The position numbers and the translations under genes are program-made. A stretch of DNA of 64,000 bases from Pacificibacter maritimus (GTDB lineage: Bacteria > Pseudomonadota > Alphaproteobacteria > Rhodobacterales > Rhodobacteraceae). The notes beneath the pieces are model-generated. The model saw only the letters and a list, made by a program, of their open reading frames with translations, made no database searches and was not told the origin of the DNA. Below are positions 1 through 9,712 of the stretch, piece after piece (the first letter of the stretch is position 1; each line of letters begins with the position of its first letter). The stretch lies in assembly GCF_003814915.1 (NCBI RefSeq), contig NZ_RKQK01000003.1:397626-461625 (forward strand), given 5' to 3'.

Positions 1-100
1 CACATGTTAGAAGTCCACCGCACTTTGCGCGGGTGATGCGGGTCTCAAGAGGCGGCGGACCAAACCTGTGCACGCCACCCCAAAATTTGTGCAGATTAGA
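1..100. other. Window edge, no gene assigned
   Basis: This is the left flank downstream of the ABC ATPase gene. I see no coding segment inside it. On the minus strand an ATG at positions 5-3 follows a weak GGTGG ribosome-binding-like element, so another gene of the same operon could begin just outside the window. In related polyol operons a polyol dehydrogenase often follows the ATPase, but only a few bases are visible and nothing can be concluded. Confidence 0.2.
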
Positions 101-1105
101 TCACTCGATCCGCATACCCTGAGCGTCAAAGCGATGCATACGCCCCTCATGTGGAGTCAGATAAATCGTGTCCCCGTGTGTCACAGCGATGTCGCCACTA
201 ATCCGAACAGTAAACATGTCACCCAAACCCGTGTCGTGAACATGGATAAAGGTGTCAGAGCCCAAGTGCTCGGCCACACCAACAGTGCCCTTCCAGATGC
301 CACCTTCTGTACTGACATCAAGGTGCTCAGGGCGAATGCCGACTGAATGCGCATCGAATTTCGCAGCTTCTTCGCCAGAGAAAATGTTCATTTTTGGCGA
401 ACCAATAAACCCAGCCACAAAGATGTTACGCGGCTTGTGGTACAGATCCAGCGGCGAACCAACCTGTTCGATAACGCCGGCCTGCAAAACAACAATCTTA
501 TCCGCCATGGTCATCGCTTCGACCTGATCATGTGTCACATAGATCATTGTGGTTTTCATGCGTTGGTGCATTTCGCTGATTTCCAACCGCATTCCCACAC
601 GCAATGCCGCATCAAGGTTCGACAAGGGTTCATCAAACAAAAAGGCTGATGGATCGCGAACGATAGCGCGCCCAATAGCAACACGTTGACGTTGCCCACC
701 CGATAACTGACCTGGTTTGCGATCAAGATAATCCACAAGGTTCAACGACTTCGCTGCGGCATCTACCTTTGCGTCGATTTCAGACTGGCTCATCTTTTCC
801 ATACGCAGCGGGAAACCGATATTTTTGCGGACAGTCATATGCGGATAGAGCGCGTAGGATTGAAACACCATGGCCAAGCCACGCTGGGCAGGCGGCACTT
901 CGGTCACGTCTTTATCGTCAATCACAATCTTACCTGATGTGAGATCCTCAAGACCCGCAATCATACGCAACAAGGTCGATTTACCACACCCTGATGGACC
1001 AACAAAAACCGCGAATTCCCCGTCTTCGATCGTCAAATTGAGCGGCGGAATAACCTGTACGTCACCAAAGCTCTTAGTTGTATTTTCTAGTACAATGCGT
1101 CCCAT
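101..1105 (-). CDS. Sugar/polyol ABC transporter ATP-binding protein (UgpC/MalK/SmoK type)
   Basis: ATPase that energises the CUT1 importer encoded just upstream; it works as a dimer on the cytoplasmic face. The 334-residue protein carries a Walker A motif GPSGCGKST at residues 36-44, Q-loop [11 protein letters not shown], signature LSGGQRQR near 135, Walker [12 protein letters not shown] and a switch histidine in YVTHDQ. After about residue 235 comes the TOBE/OB regulatory domain with SVGIRPEH, typical of MalK-like subunits. It is the last gene of a minus-strand operon, 8 bp after the permease. By neighbourhood it probably serves polyols such as sorbitol or mannitol; the ATPase sequence alone does not tell the substrate. 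Confidence 0.93.
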   Translation of the reverse strand: MGRIVLENTTKSFGDVQVIPPLNLTIEDGEFAVFVGPSGCGKSTLLRMIAGLEDLTSGKIVIDDKDVTEVPPAQRGLAMVFQSYALYPHMTVRKNIGFPLRMEKMSQSEIDAKVDAAAKSLNLVDYLDRKPGQLSGGQRQRVAIGRAIVRDPSAFLFDEPLSNLDAALRVGMRLEISEMHQRMKTTMIYVTHDQVEAMTMADKIVVLQAGVIEQVGSPLDLYHKPRNIFVAGFIGSPKMNIFSGEEAAKFDAHSVGIRPEHLDVSTEGGIWKGTVGVAEHLGSDTFIHVHDTGLGDMFTVRISGDIAVTHGDTIYLTPHEGRMHRFDAQGMRIE

Positions 1106-1113
1106 GATATTTC

Positions 1114-1947
1114 CTATTTCACAGCGCCAAAGGTCAAACCTTGGACCAATTGTTTTTGACAGAACCAGCCCAGCACAACGATGGGCGCGATGGCGGCAGT
1201 CGATACAGCTGACAAGCGACCAAAGAACAGGCCTTCAGGTGCGCGGTTGCCTTCGATAAGTTTAGACAGTGTTGCGGCATCAATCGTGGTCAAGCGCACC
1301 GTCCAGTAGGCTTCGTTCCAGCAAAAAATGAAGCACAGCAATGCAGTCGATGCGATCCCACCCCATGCAAGCGGGATAAGAATTTCGCGGATTTCACCCC
1401 AAGTATTCACGCCATCCATTTTACCGGCTTCAATGATGTCCTTTGGGATTTCCTTGAAGTAGGTGAACAACATCCAAACGACGATTGGCAGGTTGATCAG
1501 ACTAAGCACGAGAACGATCAGAAAGTGCGTATCAAATAACCCTAGGCTTTTGGCCAAAAACGTCATTGGGTAAAGCACCGCCGCCGCAGGCAGCATTTTG
1601 GTGGAGAGCATCCACATCAAGATGTCCTTTGTCGCCCGTGTTGGGTTAAAGGCCATCGCATATGCGGATGGAATGCCCACTGCCAGCGTAAACACCGTCG
1701 CCAAAACAGATGTAATCACCGAGTTTTGGGCAAAGCGCCAGTAGTCGTAATTATCCGTCATGTTCAGGTAGTTTTCCAAGGTTGGTGTGAACCAAATCAG
1801 AAATTCTGGCTTGACCGCATCCGCATCGGTTTTGAAGCTTGTGAGAACCAGCCAAAAAATCGGGAAGAAGAATAAAAGTCCAACGATCCATGCCAAAACA
1901 GGCCGGCCAAATCGTGAGGATTTTGAAGTATGTGCAACGATAGCCAT
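1114..1947 (-). CDS. Carbohydrate ABC transporter permease (MalG/SmoG-type)
   Basis: Inner-membrane permease of the CUT1 sugar/polyol importer. The 277-residue protein has about six hydrophobic segments, the first near residues 15-37, and the EAA loop that docks on the ATPase ([20 protein letters not shown], about residues 173-192). The length and the C-terminal [12 protein letters not shown] ending are standard for MalG-type subunits. It lies 10 bp downstream of the partner permease and 8 bp upstream of the ATPase, so the three are surely co-transcribed. Substrate assignment rests on the binding protein, not on this gene. Confidence 0.92.
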   Translation of the reverse strand: MAIVAHTSKSSRFGRPVLAWIVGLLFFFPIFWLVLTSFKTDADAVKPEFLIWFTPTLENYLNMTDNYDYWRFAQNSVITSVLATVFTLAVGIPSAYAMAFNPTRATKDILMWMLSTKMLPAAAVLYPMTFLAKSLGLFDTHFLIVLVLSLINLPIVVWMLFTYFKEIPKDIIEAGKMDGVNTWGEIREILIPLAWGGIASTALLCFIFCWNEAYWTVRLTTIDAATLSKLIEGNRAPEGLFFGRLSAVSTAAIAPIVVLGWFCQKQLVQGLTFGAVK

Positions 1948-1957
1948 GGGTCTGTTC

Positions 1958-2896
1958 TCACTCCATCAATGTCTTGCCGACCATACGCAGCAAGAAAATT
2001 GCTACGATATTGGCCAGAATGACTGCAAAGATTCCGGTAGCGCTGGCTGCGCCAATGTTATTGTTCGCAAATTCGCCAATCAGGTAAGGCAGGTTTTTGT
2101 TACCATTTCCGCGGCTGACAATTTCGATTTCGGCGTAGAGCGACAGGTGAAAAATCGCTTGGATCATCACAACAATCGCAATCGGGCGACCGAGGTGTGG
2201 CAAAGTTAGAAACCTAAACTGCGACCATGTGCTTGCACCATCCAAGATAGCTGCTTCTTTTTGTTGCTGATCTTCGGATTGCAAAGAGGTCATGAAAATC
2301 AACACCGCAAACGGCGTCCACTGCCACGTCACCATGATGATCACAGCCCAAGCCGAGGTCTGGGTGGCGCGAAACGAGATAGGCTGCAACTCAGGCCACA
2401 TGCCAAAGAAGTTCCCGATCACAGGCGTCATGCGCAAAGCGTCCAGCAAACCGTTGATACCTTCGACTGCAACGCCTTGAAGGCCAAGTACTGGATCAAG
2501 GATCATGTTGATCCAAAGCACGGCATTCACCGCAGGCATCACGAAAAAGGGCGAAATCAGCAAGACACGCACAATGCCTTGGCCTGGAAAGGCTTTGTTG
2601 ATCAACACGGCAATCAGCACGCCAAGGATCACGGTCAAAAACAAGATAGAGCAAACAATGAGCAAACTGTTTTGAATCGCCAAAAGAAAATCTTTGCTGT
2701 TCAAAACAAACTCGTAGTTGCCGAACCCACGCCAATTTTCAATGCTGGGCTTTGTCCATTCGGGACGGCGCAGGCTGTTTAAAACGTAGCGAATGAATGA
2801 AAAATATAGGGTCATGCTGAGGGGCACGAGCATCCAAATCAAAAGCAGAACAACTGCGGGTGTTTGGAGAAGCCGAGGGATGCGTCTGTCAGACAT
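1958..2896 (-). CDS. Sugar ABC transporter permease (MalF/SmoF-type)
   Basis: First permease of the CUT1 importer. It has 312 residues, a hydrophobic N-terminal segment near residues 13-35, a periplasmic stretch, and an EAA motif (EAAILDGASTWSQFRFLTLP, about residues 215-234). The family pairs one MalF-like and one MalG-like subunit, which matches the next gene. It starts about 150 bp after the binding-protein gene; that gap contains a strong hairpin that may lower expression of the membrane genes relative to the binding protein. Confidence 0.92.
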   Translation of the reverse strand: MSDRRIPRLLQTPAVVLLLIWMLVPLSMTLYFSFIRYVLNSLRRPEWTKPSIENWRGFGNYEFVLNSKDFLLAIQNSLLIVCSILFLTVILGVLIAVLINKAFPGQGIVRVLLISPFFVMPAVNAVLWINMILDPVLGLQGVAVEGINGLLDALRMTPVIGNFFGMWPELQPISFRATQTSAWAVIIMVTWQWTPFAVLIFMTSLQSEDQQQKEAAILDGASTWSQFRFLTLPHLGRPIAIVVMIQAIFHLSLYAEIEIVSRGNGNKNLPYLIGEFANNNIGAASATGIFAVILANIVAIFLLRMVGKTLME

Positions 2897-3004
2897 ACCT
2901 TATCCTTCTGTCCAGCCATTGGGCGGACCTGTTAAGAATCTGAATTTCAAGAATTGTGGCACAAAGTATCGACGGACACACGATCACTGAGCCGTTTTGG
3001 ATAT

Positions 3005-3029
3005 AGAAGGGCCACGCTGTGGCCCTTCT
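3005..3029 (-). promoter_or_regulatory. Intercistronic hairpin between binding-protein and permease genes
   Basis: AGAAGGGCCAC and GTGGCCCTTCT form a perfect 11-bp stem with a 3-base loop, 15 bases after the binding-protein stop codon. No U-run follows on the transcribed strand, so it is more likely a partial terminator or 3'-end stabiliser that gives extra binding protein than a full terminator. That role is known for malE-malF type operons; here it is inferred from position and structure. Confidence 0.75.
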
Positions 3030-3043
3030 AAAAACACTGTAAC

Positions 3044-4339
3044 TTAGTAGTAGCCAGCTTCACGCATGATCGCATCAGCTGCAGATTGCGCATCTTCAAG
3101 AGCTTCTTCTACTGTTTTCGCGCCAGAAAGAGCCGCGGCCATTTCTTGTGCAACAGCAGACCCCACTTCTGGGAACTCAGGGATCGAAGCAAACTGAACA
3201 CCTACGTATGGCTTGATGTCTGTTGCTTGTGGAGCAGCAGATTCAATTGCCTTCATTTCAGCGTCTGCAAAGGCTGCAACGGCTTGGAATTCAGGGATCG
3301 CGTAGGTGGATGCCCGTGTACCTGTTGGTACAGAACCCCAACCAAAGTCTGGGTGGTTGCCGACAGCTTGAATGTACTCTTTCGATGTTGCCCATTCAAT
3401 GAAGTCCATTGACGCTTCTGCGTGCGGAGCACCCGCAGGCACAGCCATCGCCCATGCCCACAACCAGTTTGCACCGACTGGGTTCCCAGCATTTGGCGAC
3501 TGAGCGTATGCAACACCGTCTACTTCCAAGAAGGACGCTGCGATTGTGGCATCAATCCACATGCCGCATTTGCCTTCGTTGTAAAGCGCTAGGATTTCGT
3601 TGAATGAGTTGCCTTCAGAACCTGGAGGTCCGTATGAACCGAGCAAGTCGACATACATGTTGATCGCTGCATTCCATTCATCTGAATCCAGCACAGGCTT
3701 CATTTCCGCGTCGAACCATGCGCCGCCGTATGAATTCACAACAGTTGTGATAAATGCCATGTTGTCGCCCCAACCTGGCTTGCCGCGCAAACATGCGCCG
3801 TAAACGCCAGCATCTGGGTTGTGCATCGCAGCCGCAGCTGCCGTGATGTTTTCCCAGCTGTCATTGTCTGTAATCGCAACACCAGCAGCATCCGCGAGGT
3901 CTTTGCGGTACATAACCATTGAAGATTCACCGTAGAAAGGTGCGGCATATAGGGTGCCGTCAGCGGACAGGCCGCCACGCATCGCGGGCAAAATGTCTTC
4001 TACATCATAGTCATCGCTAAAGTTGAGGGGCTCGATCCAGCCAGCCTGACCCCAAATTGGAGCTTCTTGCATACCGATGTTGATGATGTCGTATTGGCCG
4101 CCACCAGTGGCTGTGTCGGATGTGACCTGCTCGCGCAGAACGCCTTCTTCCAAAGATACCCAGTTAAGCTTTACGCCAGTTTCTTCTGTGTAAGCTTCAG
4201 CAACGGTTTGCATGTTGATCATGTGGCCGTTGTTAACGATTGCGATGGTCAGTTCACTTACGTGCCCATCAGCAAATGCGCCGCCAGCTGCAACGAACGT
4301 AAGCGCTGTAGCGCCAAGCATTGTGTGTTTCAAAGACAT
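3044..4339 (-). CDS. ABC transporter substrate-binding protein, polyol (SmoE/MtlE)-like
   Basis: Periplasmic solute receptor of the CUT1 system. The 431-residue protein begins with a Sec signal peptide (hydrophobic core about residues 8-22, cleavage probably after AFA near 23). Motifs such as LYAAPFYGESSMVMYRKDL, CLRGKPGWGDNMAF, KCGMWIDATIAASF and NWLWAWAMAVPAG recall the sorbitol/mannitol receptors SmoE/MtlE of Rhodobacteraceae, so a polyol is the best guess. The gene is first of the transporter genes, directly after the LacI gene, and is followed by a stable hairpin. The substrate call is from remembered family resemblance, not a search. Confidence 0.85.
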   Translation of the reverse strand: MSLKHTMLGATALTFVAAGGAFADGHVSELTIAIVNNGHMINMQTVAEAYTEETGVKLNWVSLEEGVLREQVTSDTATGGGQYDIINIGMQEAPIWGQAGWIEPLNFSDDYDVEDILPAMRGGLSADGTLYAAPFYGESSMVMYRKDLADAAGVAITDNDSWENITAAAAAMHNPDAGVYGACLRGKPGWGDNMAFITTVVNSYGGAWFDAEMKPVLDSDEWNAAINMYVDLLGSYGPPGSEGNSFNEILALYNEGKCGMWIDATIAASFLEVDGVAYAQSPNAGNPVGANWLWAWAMAVPAGAPHAEASMDFIEWATSKEYIQAVGNHPDFGWGSVPTGTRASTYAIPEFQAVAAFADAEMKAIESAAPQATDIKPYVGVQFASIPEFPEVGSAVAQEMAAALSGAKTVEEALEDAQSAADAIMREAGYY

Positions 4340-4406
4340 CCTGTCCTCCCTAGATCAGATGATGCTCCAACCTAAGGCGGGTATTCATTTGGGGTCAATC
4401 AAAAAC

Positions 4407-4420
4407 TTTACGCGCGCAAA
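4407..4420. promoter_or_regulatory. Candidate LacI-family operator upstream of the polyol ABC operon
   Basis: TTTACGCGCGCAAA is a 14-base near-perfect palindrome centred on CG, with one mismatched pair (A against C). A CG-centred palindrome of this kind is the usual form of LacI-family operators. It lies between the LacI gene and the binding-protein gene, about 70 bp before the latter's start, where a repressor of that gene would bind. Assignment to this particular regulator is inference. Confidence 0.5.
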
Positions 4421-4452
4421 ATTATTTTACTTTTTTCTATATATTCAGAAAC

Positions 4453-5484
4453 TTAAGCGGACCCTCTTTTCACAAGATGTCCTTTGAATAAGGCAATCTC
4501 ACGATCCCCCTTGCGCTCTTCCGTCTCGATTAAGCCAAGAATCGCATCCACGCTGCGCGCGGAAATCGCGCTGTAATCCTGCGAGACTGTTGTCAGGCTT
4601 GGGGATGTGTAACGCGAGAACGGATGGTCATCGTGACCTGCAATACGCAAAGCGCTATCCCCCCCCCGCCCGACTTGAATGCCCCCCTCATAGGCCGCAG
4701 ATAACAAACCAATCGCAAGACGATCATTGGAACAGAGCACCGTATTTGTAGGTAGGTCCCGCTGCGCAATCATCTTGGACCCTTCGCGAAATCCTATTTC
4801 TTCAAAGTCCCAACCTTCCCCAGCCACTTGGATAAGGTTTGGCTCTTCCCCCCGCCGCGCCATCGCTGAAAGATATGCACTGCGACGTTTATAGGCATTG
4901 GGGTTCACGGGGGTTTTCATTTCAAAAAAGACAGGGGGCTCACCTGTCTCGCAAAGATAATCAACGATAACTCCGATGCTTTGCTCACTGTCTGACCCAA
5001 AGAATGCTTCGCCCACATCATCAAGGTTGTTATCAAACAATACCGTTGGGATTTCTTTCGAAAAGGCAGATAGCATATCCGCATTGGACGCGCGCCCCAA
5101 GGGGGCCAACAATACGCCCGCAGGTTTAATCGCCCGCAAGCTGTTAAGATTGGCGATTTCTTGATCAGGCCCGCCATGGGAACTGAGCAATAGTGGGTTA
5201 TATCCCGCGTCGATGATGAGGCTTTCGATCGTGCGCGCAATCGCTGCAAAAAACGGGTCTATCAGGTTGGGAACCACCAAGCCTATATTTTTGGTCTGAC
5301 GACGGTTTTGGTTCACGGCGTAAATGTTGGGCTGATATTCATATCGATCCAAAGCCGCTTCAATCTGCGCGCGCGTCGATTTGCGCACACTCGCAGGATC
5401 GTTAAAATATTTGGACACCGTGGGGCGCGAGATTCCGCAAACCCGTGCGAAGTCTTCCATGTTTTTAATTTTCTCAGCGGCCAT
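4453..5484 (-). CDS. LacI-family transcriptional regulator
   Basis: DNA-binding repressor or activator that senses a sugar-like effector. The N-terminal helix-turn-helix is clear (FARVCGISRPTVSKYFNDP), followed by the hinge region and a periplasmic-binding-protein-like effector domain (IGLVVPNLIDPFFAAIARTI onward). I placed the start at 5484, giving 343 residues with the usual short lead before the helix-turn-helix; the longer frame would need a TTG at 5529 and an atypical extra segment. The gene lies 113 bp upstream of the binding-protein gene in the same orientation, and a palindromic operator candidate sits between them, so it most likely controls the polyol transporter. Confidence 0.9.
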   Translation of the reverse strand: MAAEKIKNMEDFARVCGISRPTVSKYFNDPASVRKSTRAQIEAALDRYEYQPNIYAVNQNRRQTKNIGLVVPNLIDPFFAAIARTIESLIIDAGYNPLLLSSHGGPDQEIANLNSLRAIKPAGVLLAPLGRASNADMLSAFSKEIPTVLFDNNLDDVGEAFFGSDSEQSIGVIVDYLCETGEPPVFFEMKTPVNPNAYKRRSAYLSAMARRGEEPNLIQVAGEGWDFEEIGFREGSKMIAQRDLPTNTVLCSNDRLAIGLLSAAYEGGIQVGRGGDSALRIAGHDDHPFSRYTSPSLTTVSQDYSAISARSVDAILGLIETEERKGDREIALFKGHLVKRGSA

Positions 5485-5529
5485 ACGCAGCATTTTCCAC
5501 TCAATTTTCGCGCTTGCCCTTTCAGGCAA

Positions 5530-5925
5530 TAGATTGTTCGCAATACGTTAACTCAGCCTCTAGCCACTTAAAAGCGTATTCAATTTAAACTTAATTTCAA
5601 TGGGTTAAAATATGAACGCAATTTTTCGGAAACATTCGGACAAAACAGGACCACCAGAAAGGCGCGTCAGGCAAGGAATTGCGATCAATATTTTAGGGGC
5701 AATACTGGTGTCACGACAGGTTCAGTTTTCAGCGACACGATAGGATAACACGCCGCCAGATTATTGACGTAATGCCCTAGACGCATGATAATTCGCCAAC
5801 ATTGTTAAATATTTTGGTTGAATATCTTAGTTCAAACCGATCTATTGAGCAGCACATTCCGAAAGAACTAAAAAATCGTCAGAATGCCCCCAAAATGGCG
5901 TAGATTTCAGTGAGACAAAATTAAA
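5530..5925. other. Intergenic region between divergent LacI and XRE regulator genes
   Basis: About 395 AT-rich bases separating two divergently transcribed regulator genes. It must contain both promoters. I did not find a convincing -35/-10 pair or long inverted repeat, and no short reading frame with a good ribosome-binding site. Confidence 0.5.
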
Positions 5926-6510
5926 ATGACAGACTTTGATGTTGGCGCTCGCCTAAAAGCCATTCGCAAGGCGCGCAAAATCTCGCAACGCGAGCTTGCC
6001 ACGCAATCGGGTGTCACCAACGGGCTGATTTCTTTGATTGAAGGCAACAAGTCGAGCCCTTCGATTTCATCCCTAAAAAAGATCCTCAGCGTTTTCAGCA
6101 TGTCTTTGTCAGACTTCTTTGACGCAAGTCCCACAGACAACAGAAAATTTGCTTTCCGATTTGACGAAATGGTCGAAATCAACCCCGAACGGGTTTTCGA
6201 AGGCGGCACAGAAGAAGGCTTAAAGGCCGTATCCTTGCGTCGCGTTGGGTCAAGTTTTGAGCGCACTTTGCTCATGCTTTACGAAATCTATGAACCTGGT
6301 GCAGATACGGGGCCAGAATTATACGCACATGAAGGCGAAGAAGGCGGATTTGTCATCGAGGGTGAAATCTTACTGCAGGTGGGCGAGTCCACAGAGACAC
6401 TAAAGGCAGGCGATGCCTATCAATTTGAAAGCACCCTGCCGCACAGGTTTCGCAATATCGGTGACAAAAGGTGCGTCTTAGTCAGCGCCTGCACACCTCC
6501 AACATTCTAA
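5926..6510 (+). CDS. XRE-family regulator with C-terminal cupin domain
   Basis: Transcription factor of the HTH_XRE-cupin class (the PuuR-like architecture). Residues 8-62 form the helix-turn-helix (RKISQRELATQSGVTNGLIS); the C-terminal part from about residue 115 is a small cupin sensor domain (EEGGFVIEGEILLQVGES and LPHRFRNIGDKRC). At 194 residues it has the usual size. It is convergent with TRAP system 1, whose genes end 168 bp downstream, and is a plausible regulator of that system or of the gabTD operon nearby; neither is shown by the sequence. Confidence 0.88.
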   Translation: MTDFDVGARLKAIRKARKISQRELATQSGVTNGLISLIEGNKSSPSISSLKKILSVFSMSLSDFFDASPTDNRKFAFRFDEMVEINPERVFEGGTEEGLKAVSLRRVGSSFERTLLMLYEIYEPGADTGPELYAHEGEEGGFVIEGEILLQVGESTETLKAGDAYQFESTLPHRFRNIGDKRCVLVSACTPPTF

Positions 6511-6543
6511 AGCGATCAAGACCCCGCGATTAGGCCCTATTTC

Positions 6544-6575
6544 TCCCCCGCAACACTTACGCGCATTGCAGGGGA
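6544..6575. terminator. Hairpin between convergent XRE gene and TRAP 1 operon
   Basis: TCCCCCGCAA pairs with TTGCAGGGGA (9 of 10 positions) across a 12-base loop. It lies 34 bases after the XRE stop codon and about 100 bases past the end of the opposing TRAP operon. It lacks a U-run, so termination efficiency is uncertain. Confidence 0.4.
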
Positions 6576-6678
6576 AAACAGGGTCGCCTTCTGTATGAGA
6601 GATAGACCTCACGACGCAGGGCATCGAAGCCCCGCGACGATCAAAATGGTCATATGTTTATCATATTTTCAGTGGCAT

Positions 6679-7983
6679 CTATTGAATGCCCATGAGCAAC
6701 TTTGGCAACCAAAGCGACAGTTCAGGAATGAAGGTCACGATCAAAACCATAGGCAAGTGACCAAATGCCAAGAATTTTAGCGTGGGCCAGATATACTGAT
6801 CCATGGTCAACTTCGCGACACCGCCCGCCATATACAGCATGGGTGCGCAGGGTGGGGACACGTTGCCAAGACCAAGGTTGGTGCCAACAATGGCTGCGAA
6901 ATGGATCGGATGGATGCCCAATTCATTTGTGACCGGTAAAAAGATGATCGCCGCCAAAACACTGCCTGAAATATCGTCAACGATCATGCCGATAAACAAC
7001 AGCACAAGGTTGATGAGCAACATGATCACGATCTTATTGTCAGACAAAGACACCAGCAATTGCGCAACTTCTTTTGGAACTTGCTGCAAAATCATTGCGC
7101 GGCTCATCATGAACAAGAAGAACAAAACAGTCATGATTGACCCTGTTGTGATCGCAGCCCGCACAATCGAGGTGGTAAAAGTTTTCAGCGTTAAGCCTTT
7201 GTAGATGAAGAACCCTACAGGGATCGCATAGACTAAAGCGATAGAGGCGGCTTCAGTTGGTGTTGCAACGCCCGAATAGATCACACCCAAGATAATCACA
7301 GGCATCAACAAGGCCCAGAATGCGCGGATGCCACTTTTATATACGTGCTTAGCAACTTCTGCGGGTGGCAGTTTATCTTCGACTTGGATGCTGTCGACGT
7401 TGCGCAAGAAAACAAAGTTCAACACGATATACACGACACCCAACATGATGCCCGGAATGATGGTCGACAAGAACGCCGCCCCAACAGACAGGCCACCCGT
7501 GATTGCGAAAACAATCATCGGAATAGACGGCGGGATCATCAAAGCCAAAACAGACGAACAAGCAACCAAAGCCGTGGCGTGGCCAGCTGGGTAACCTTCT
7601 TTCACCATACGCGGAATCATGATTTGGCCAATGGCAGCAATCGCCGCCGAGGACGATCCAGAAATCGCGCCGAACAATGCGCAGGTGATAACGGTCACAG
7701 CGCCAAGGCCGCCCTTGATCCTGCCGACAAAGGAATTGACGAAGTCCAAAAGGCGCTCAGAAATGCCCCCTTCGGCCATCAGGGTTCCCGCCAGAACAAA
7801 GAGCGGCAAAGCCAAGAGCGCAAAGCCCGATGTTGTTTGGTAAGCGTATGGAATTAAAAACGAAATGTCAGATCCCGTTGAAAGTCCGAACACCAATGCG
7901 CCTGTACCAAAGGCAAGTGCGATCGGCATTTCGGCCAAAAGCAGAACCACAACCAAAGCCATAGAAATAAAGAATAAGGTCAT
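6679..7983 (-). CDS. dctM: TRAP transporter large permease (DctM), system 1
   Basis: Twelve-helix ion-coupled carrier subunit of a tripartite ATP-independent periplasmic transporter. The 434-residue sequence is hydrophobic throughout and contains the DctM hallmarks: an N-terminal LLLAEMPIALAFGTGAL, the GAISGSSSAAIAAIGQIMIP segment and LMIPPSIPMIVFA. Length is normal for the family. Its start overlaps the stop of the small permease by 4 bp (ATGA), so the two are translationally coupled. The substrate is set by the binding protein upstream and is probably an organic acid. Confidence 0.93.
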   Translation of the reverse strand: MTLFFISMALVVVLLLAEMPIALAFGTGALVFGLSTGSDISFLIPYAYQTTSGFALLALPLFVLAGTLMAEGGISERLLDFVNSFVGRIKGGLGAVTVITCALFGAISGSSSAAIAAIGQIMIPRMVKEGYPAGHATALVACSSVLALMIPPSIPMIVFAITGGLSVGAAFLSTIIPGIMLGVVYIVLNFVFLRNVDSIQVEDKLPPAEVAKHVYKSGIRAFWALLMPVIILGVIYSGVATPTEAASIALVYAIPVGFFIYKGLTLKTFTTSIVRAAITTGSIMTVLFFLFMMSRAMILQQVPKEVAQLLVSLSDNKIVIMLLINLVLLFIGMIVDDISGSVLAAIIFLPVTNELGIHPIHFAAIVGTNLGLGNVSPPCAPMLYMAGGVAKLTMDQYIWPTLKFLAFGHLPMVLIVTFIPELSLWLPKLLMGIQ

Positions 7984-8627
7984 GATTTTTCCTCACCTTG
8001 AGGTGCCGTTGATTTCAAATCAAGAAACTGATTTGTGATTTGCAGAATGAAGTAAAAGACCATGCCGCCAAACCCGATGATGAGCGATGAAGACCACCAC
8101 CATTTCGGCCAACGCATGTAAGAGCTCACGCGACCTTTTTCGATTTCGAAAATGGCATAACGAATGGCATAAAAGGCAAAAATAGACGCGGCGATGATAC
8201 TTAGAAGAGTCAAAACAAAGCGTACCTTGCGTACAGTATGCGGGTTTTTGACAACAAGCGTTAGAATGCCACCGTGAATATGTTCGCCGTTGCGGGTGAC
8301 ATAGGCCATGCCCAGAAAGTAAAACCAAACGCCGAACAGCAGGCCGATTTCTTCGATGCCAACGAAAGGCGATAAAAAGACGTAGCGCAACAGGACCTGC
8401 GTAAACATCAATGCAGCGAGAGCGAGTCCGAAAAATACGAGGGCCCAGTAGATGATTTTTGCAAAGACCTGTTCAAAGGCCAGTACTTTTCCGTGAAACC
8501 CGTCGACGTCATGTTCGGGCACGGCCGTGATGTATTCTGGTGGCTCAGGATTTTCATTTTCGGCCGTATAGATATACGAATCCGACTGTACCGGTGATCG
8601 CGGATGTTGTTTGGATTCTCGAACCAT
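7980..8627 (-). CDS. dctQ: TRAP transporter small permease (DctQ), system 1
   Basis: Four-helix membrane subunit that bridges the large permease. The 215-residue protein is longer than the typical 160-180 residues because of a polar N-terminal extension of about 45 residues before the first membrane helix (YWALVFFGLALAALMFTQVL). A hallmark NGEHIHGGILTL loop follows the second helix. The gene lies 80 bp after the binding-protein gene and overlaps the large-permease gene by 4 bp. The extension may lie in the cytoplasm; its role is unknown. Confidence 0.9.
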   Translation of the reverse strand: MVRESKQHPRSPVQSDSYIYTAENENPEPPEYITAVPEHDVDGFHGKVLAFEQVFAKIIYWALVFFGLALAALMFTQVLLRYVFLSPFVGIEEIGLLFGVWFYFLGMAYVTRNGEHIHGGILTLVVKNPHTVRKVRFVLTLLSIIAASIFAFYAIRYAIFEIEKGRVSSYMRWPKWWWSSSLIIGFGGMVFYFILQITNQFLDLKSTAPQGEEKS

Positions 8628-8707
8628 GATTTTCCCCTATCAGTTCAAAGTAAGTTTCAAAACGTGACGCCGACCCAAAGGGCCGACGCCACAGTCGAGT
8701 AGGGGAA

Positions 8708-9712
8708 TTACTCGATACCAGCAGCCACTCGCAATTTGCCCATGATTTCAGGGCCTACGAGTTTTTCCATTTCAGGCCATTCAGTTTCATAAATAATCGC
8801 TTTTGCAGCTTCCATTTCAGCGTCAGACAAATTCACGATGTTCACACCAGCTTCTTCTGCTTTTGCCAAAAATTCGTTGCTTTTTGCTTCAGCTTCTTCC
8901 CATGAAGCTTCGATCACTTCGTCAGCAACAGATTGGATTTTCGCTGCATCTTCTTCAGCGAGATCATCCCACCAGTCTTTGCTTACAAGCCAGAACGCTG
9001 TCTCGAAATAGTCGTTGGTTAGGATGTTTGTTTCCAACACGTCGCGCATATTGTATGTTTCAACAGCTGTTGAAAATGAACGTGCGTCAACAGTACCGAG
9101 CTGCAAAGCCGTGTAGACTTCAGACAATGGGATTGGCACAGCGGAGAAACCGAGGTTTGTAAAACGGTCGACCGCAATTGCAACACCAGGAACGCGGATT
9201 TTGATGCCGCTGCCGTCAGCTGGCAATGTTGTTGGAACTTTTCCAACGCCTTTGCGGATCACAACAGACCCAAAATCAGTTGGGATAAGGCCAATCGCGT
9301 GTAGGTCTAGATCATGAAGAATGTCATTGTAGATGCCGAGCATGTCAGAACCAGGGCCGTAGACTTTTTTCGCATCTTCCCAGTTGGAAACCACGTAACC
9401 GAGCCAAGACAAGTCAAGACGCTGATCGAAATCAGACGCGCCCCATGTCAATGACATTGGCACAACACCTTGCATGGATTGCTCGAACAATGATGTCCAG
9501 TCACCCAAATCACCAGCAGGGTGGTAGTCAACTTCAAGACCAGAATCATCACCAAGCTTTTCCATGAATGACTCAGAAATTGAGTGGAACACGTGATCTG
9601 TGTTCATTCCATGTGCCAAAATGAATGACTCATCAGCGGTTGCTGAAGTCGCGCCAGCTATAAGCGCCGCACCAGAGACAGCCGAAAGGACTAAGTTTTT
9701 AAAAGCGTTCAT
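8708..9712 (-). CDS. dctP: TRAP transporter substrate-binding protein (DctP), system 1
   Basis: Periplasmic receptor for TRAP system 1. I start it at 9712, where GGGAG precedes the ATG by about 8 bases and the protein opens with a normal signal peptide (MNAFKNLVLSAVSGAALIAG, cleavage near SATA-DES); the frame can be extended to 9733 but that adds non-signal residues. The mature protein has the DctP fold motifs: SGIKIRVPG carries the arginine that usually holds the substrate carboxylate, and YTALQLGTVDARSF follows. It is the first gene of a three-gene minus-strand operon and diverges from gabT. The ligand is not recognisable, but a carboxylate is likely. Confidence 0.92.
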   Translation of the reverse strand: MNAFKNLVLSAVSGAALIAGATSATADESFILAHGMNTDHVFHSISESFMEKLGDDSGLEVDYHPAGDLGDWTSLFEQSMQGVVPMSLTWGASDFDQRLDLSWLGYVVSNWEDAKKVYGPGSDMLGIYNDILHDLDLHAIGLIPTDFGSVVIRKGVGKVPTTLPADGSGIKIRVPGVAIAVDRFTNLGFSAVPIPLSEVYTALQLGTVDARSFSTAVETYNMRDVLETNILTNDYFETAFWLVSKDWWDDLAEEDAAKIQSVADEVIEASWEEAEAKSNEFLAKAEEAGVNIVNLSDAEMEAAKAIIYETEWPEMEKLVGPEIMGKLRVAAGIE

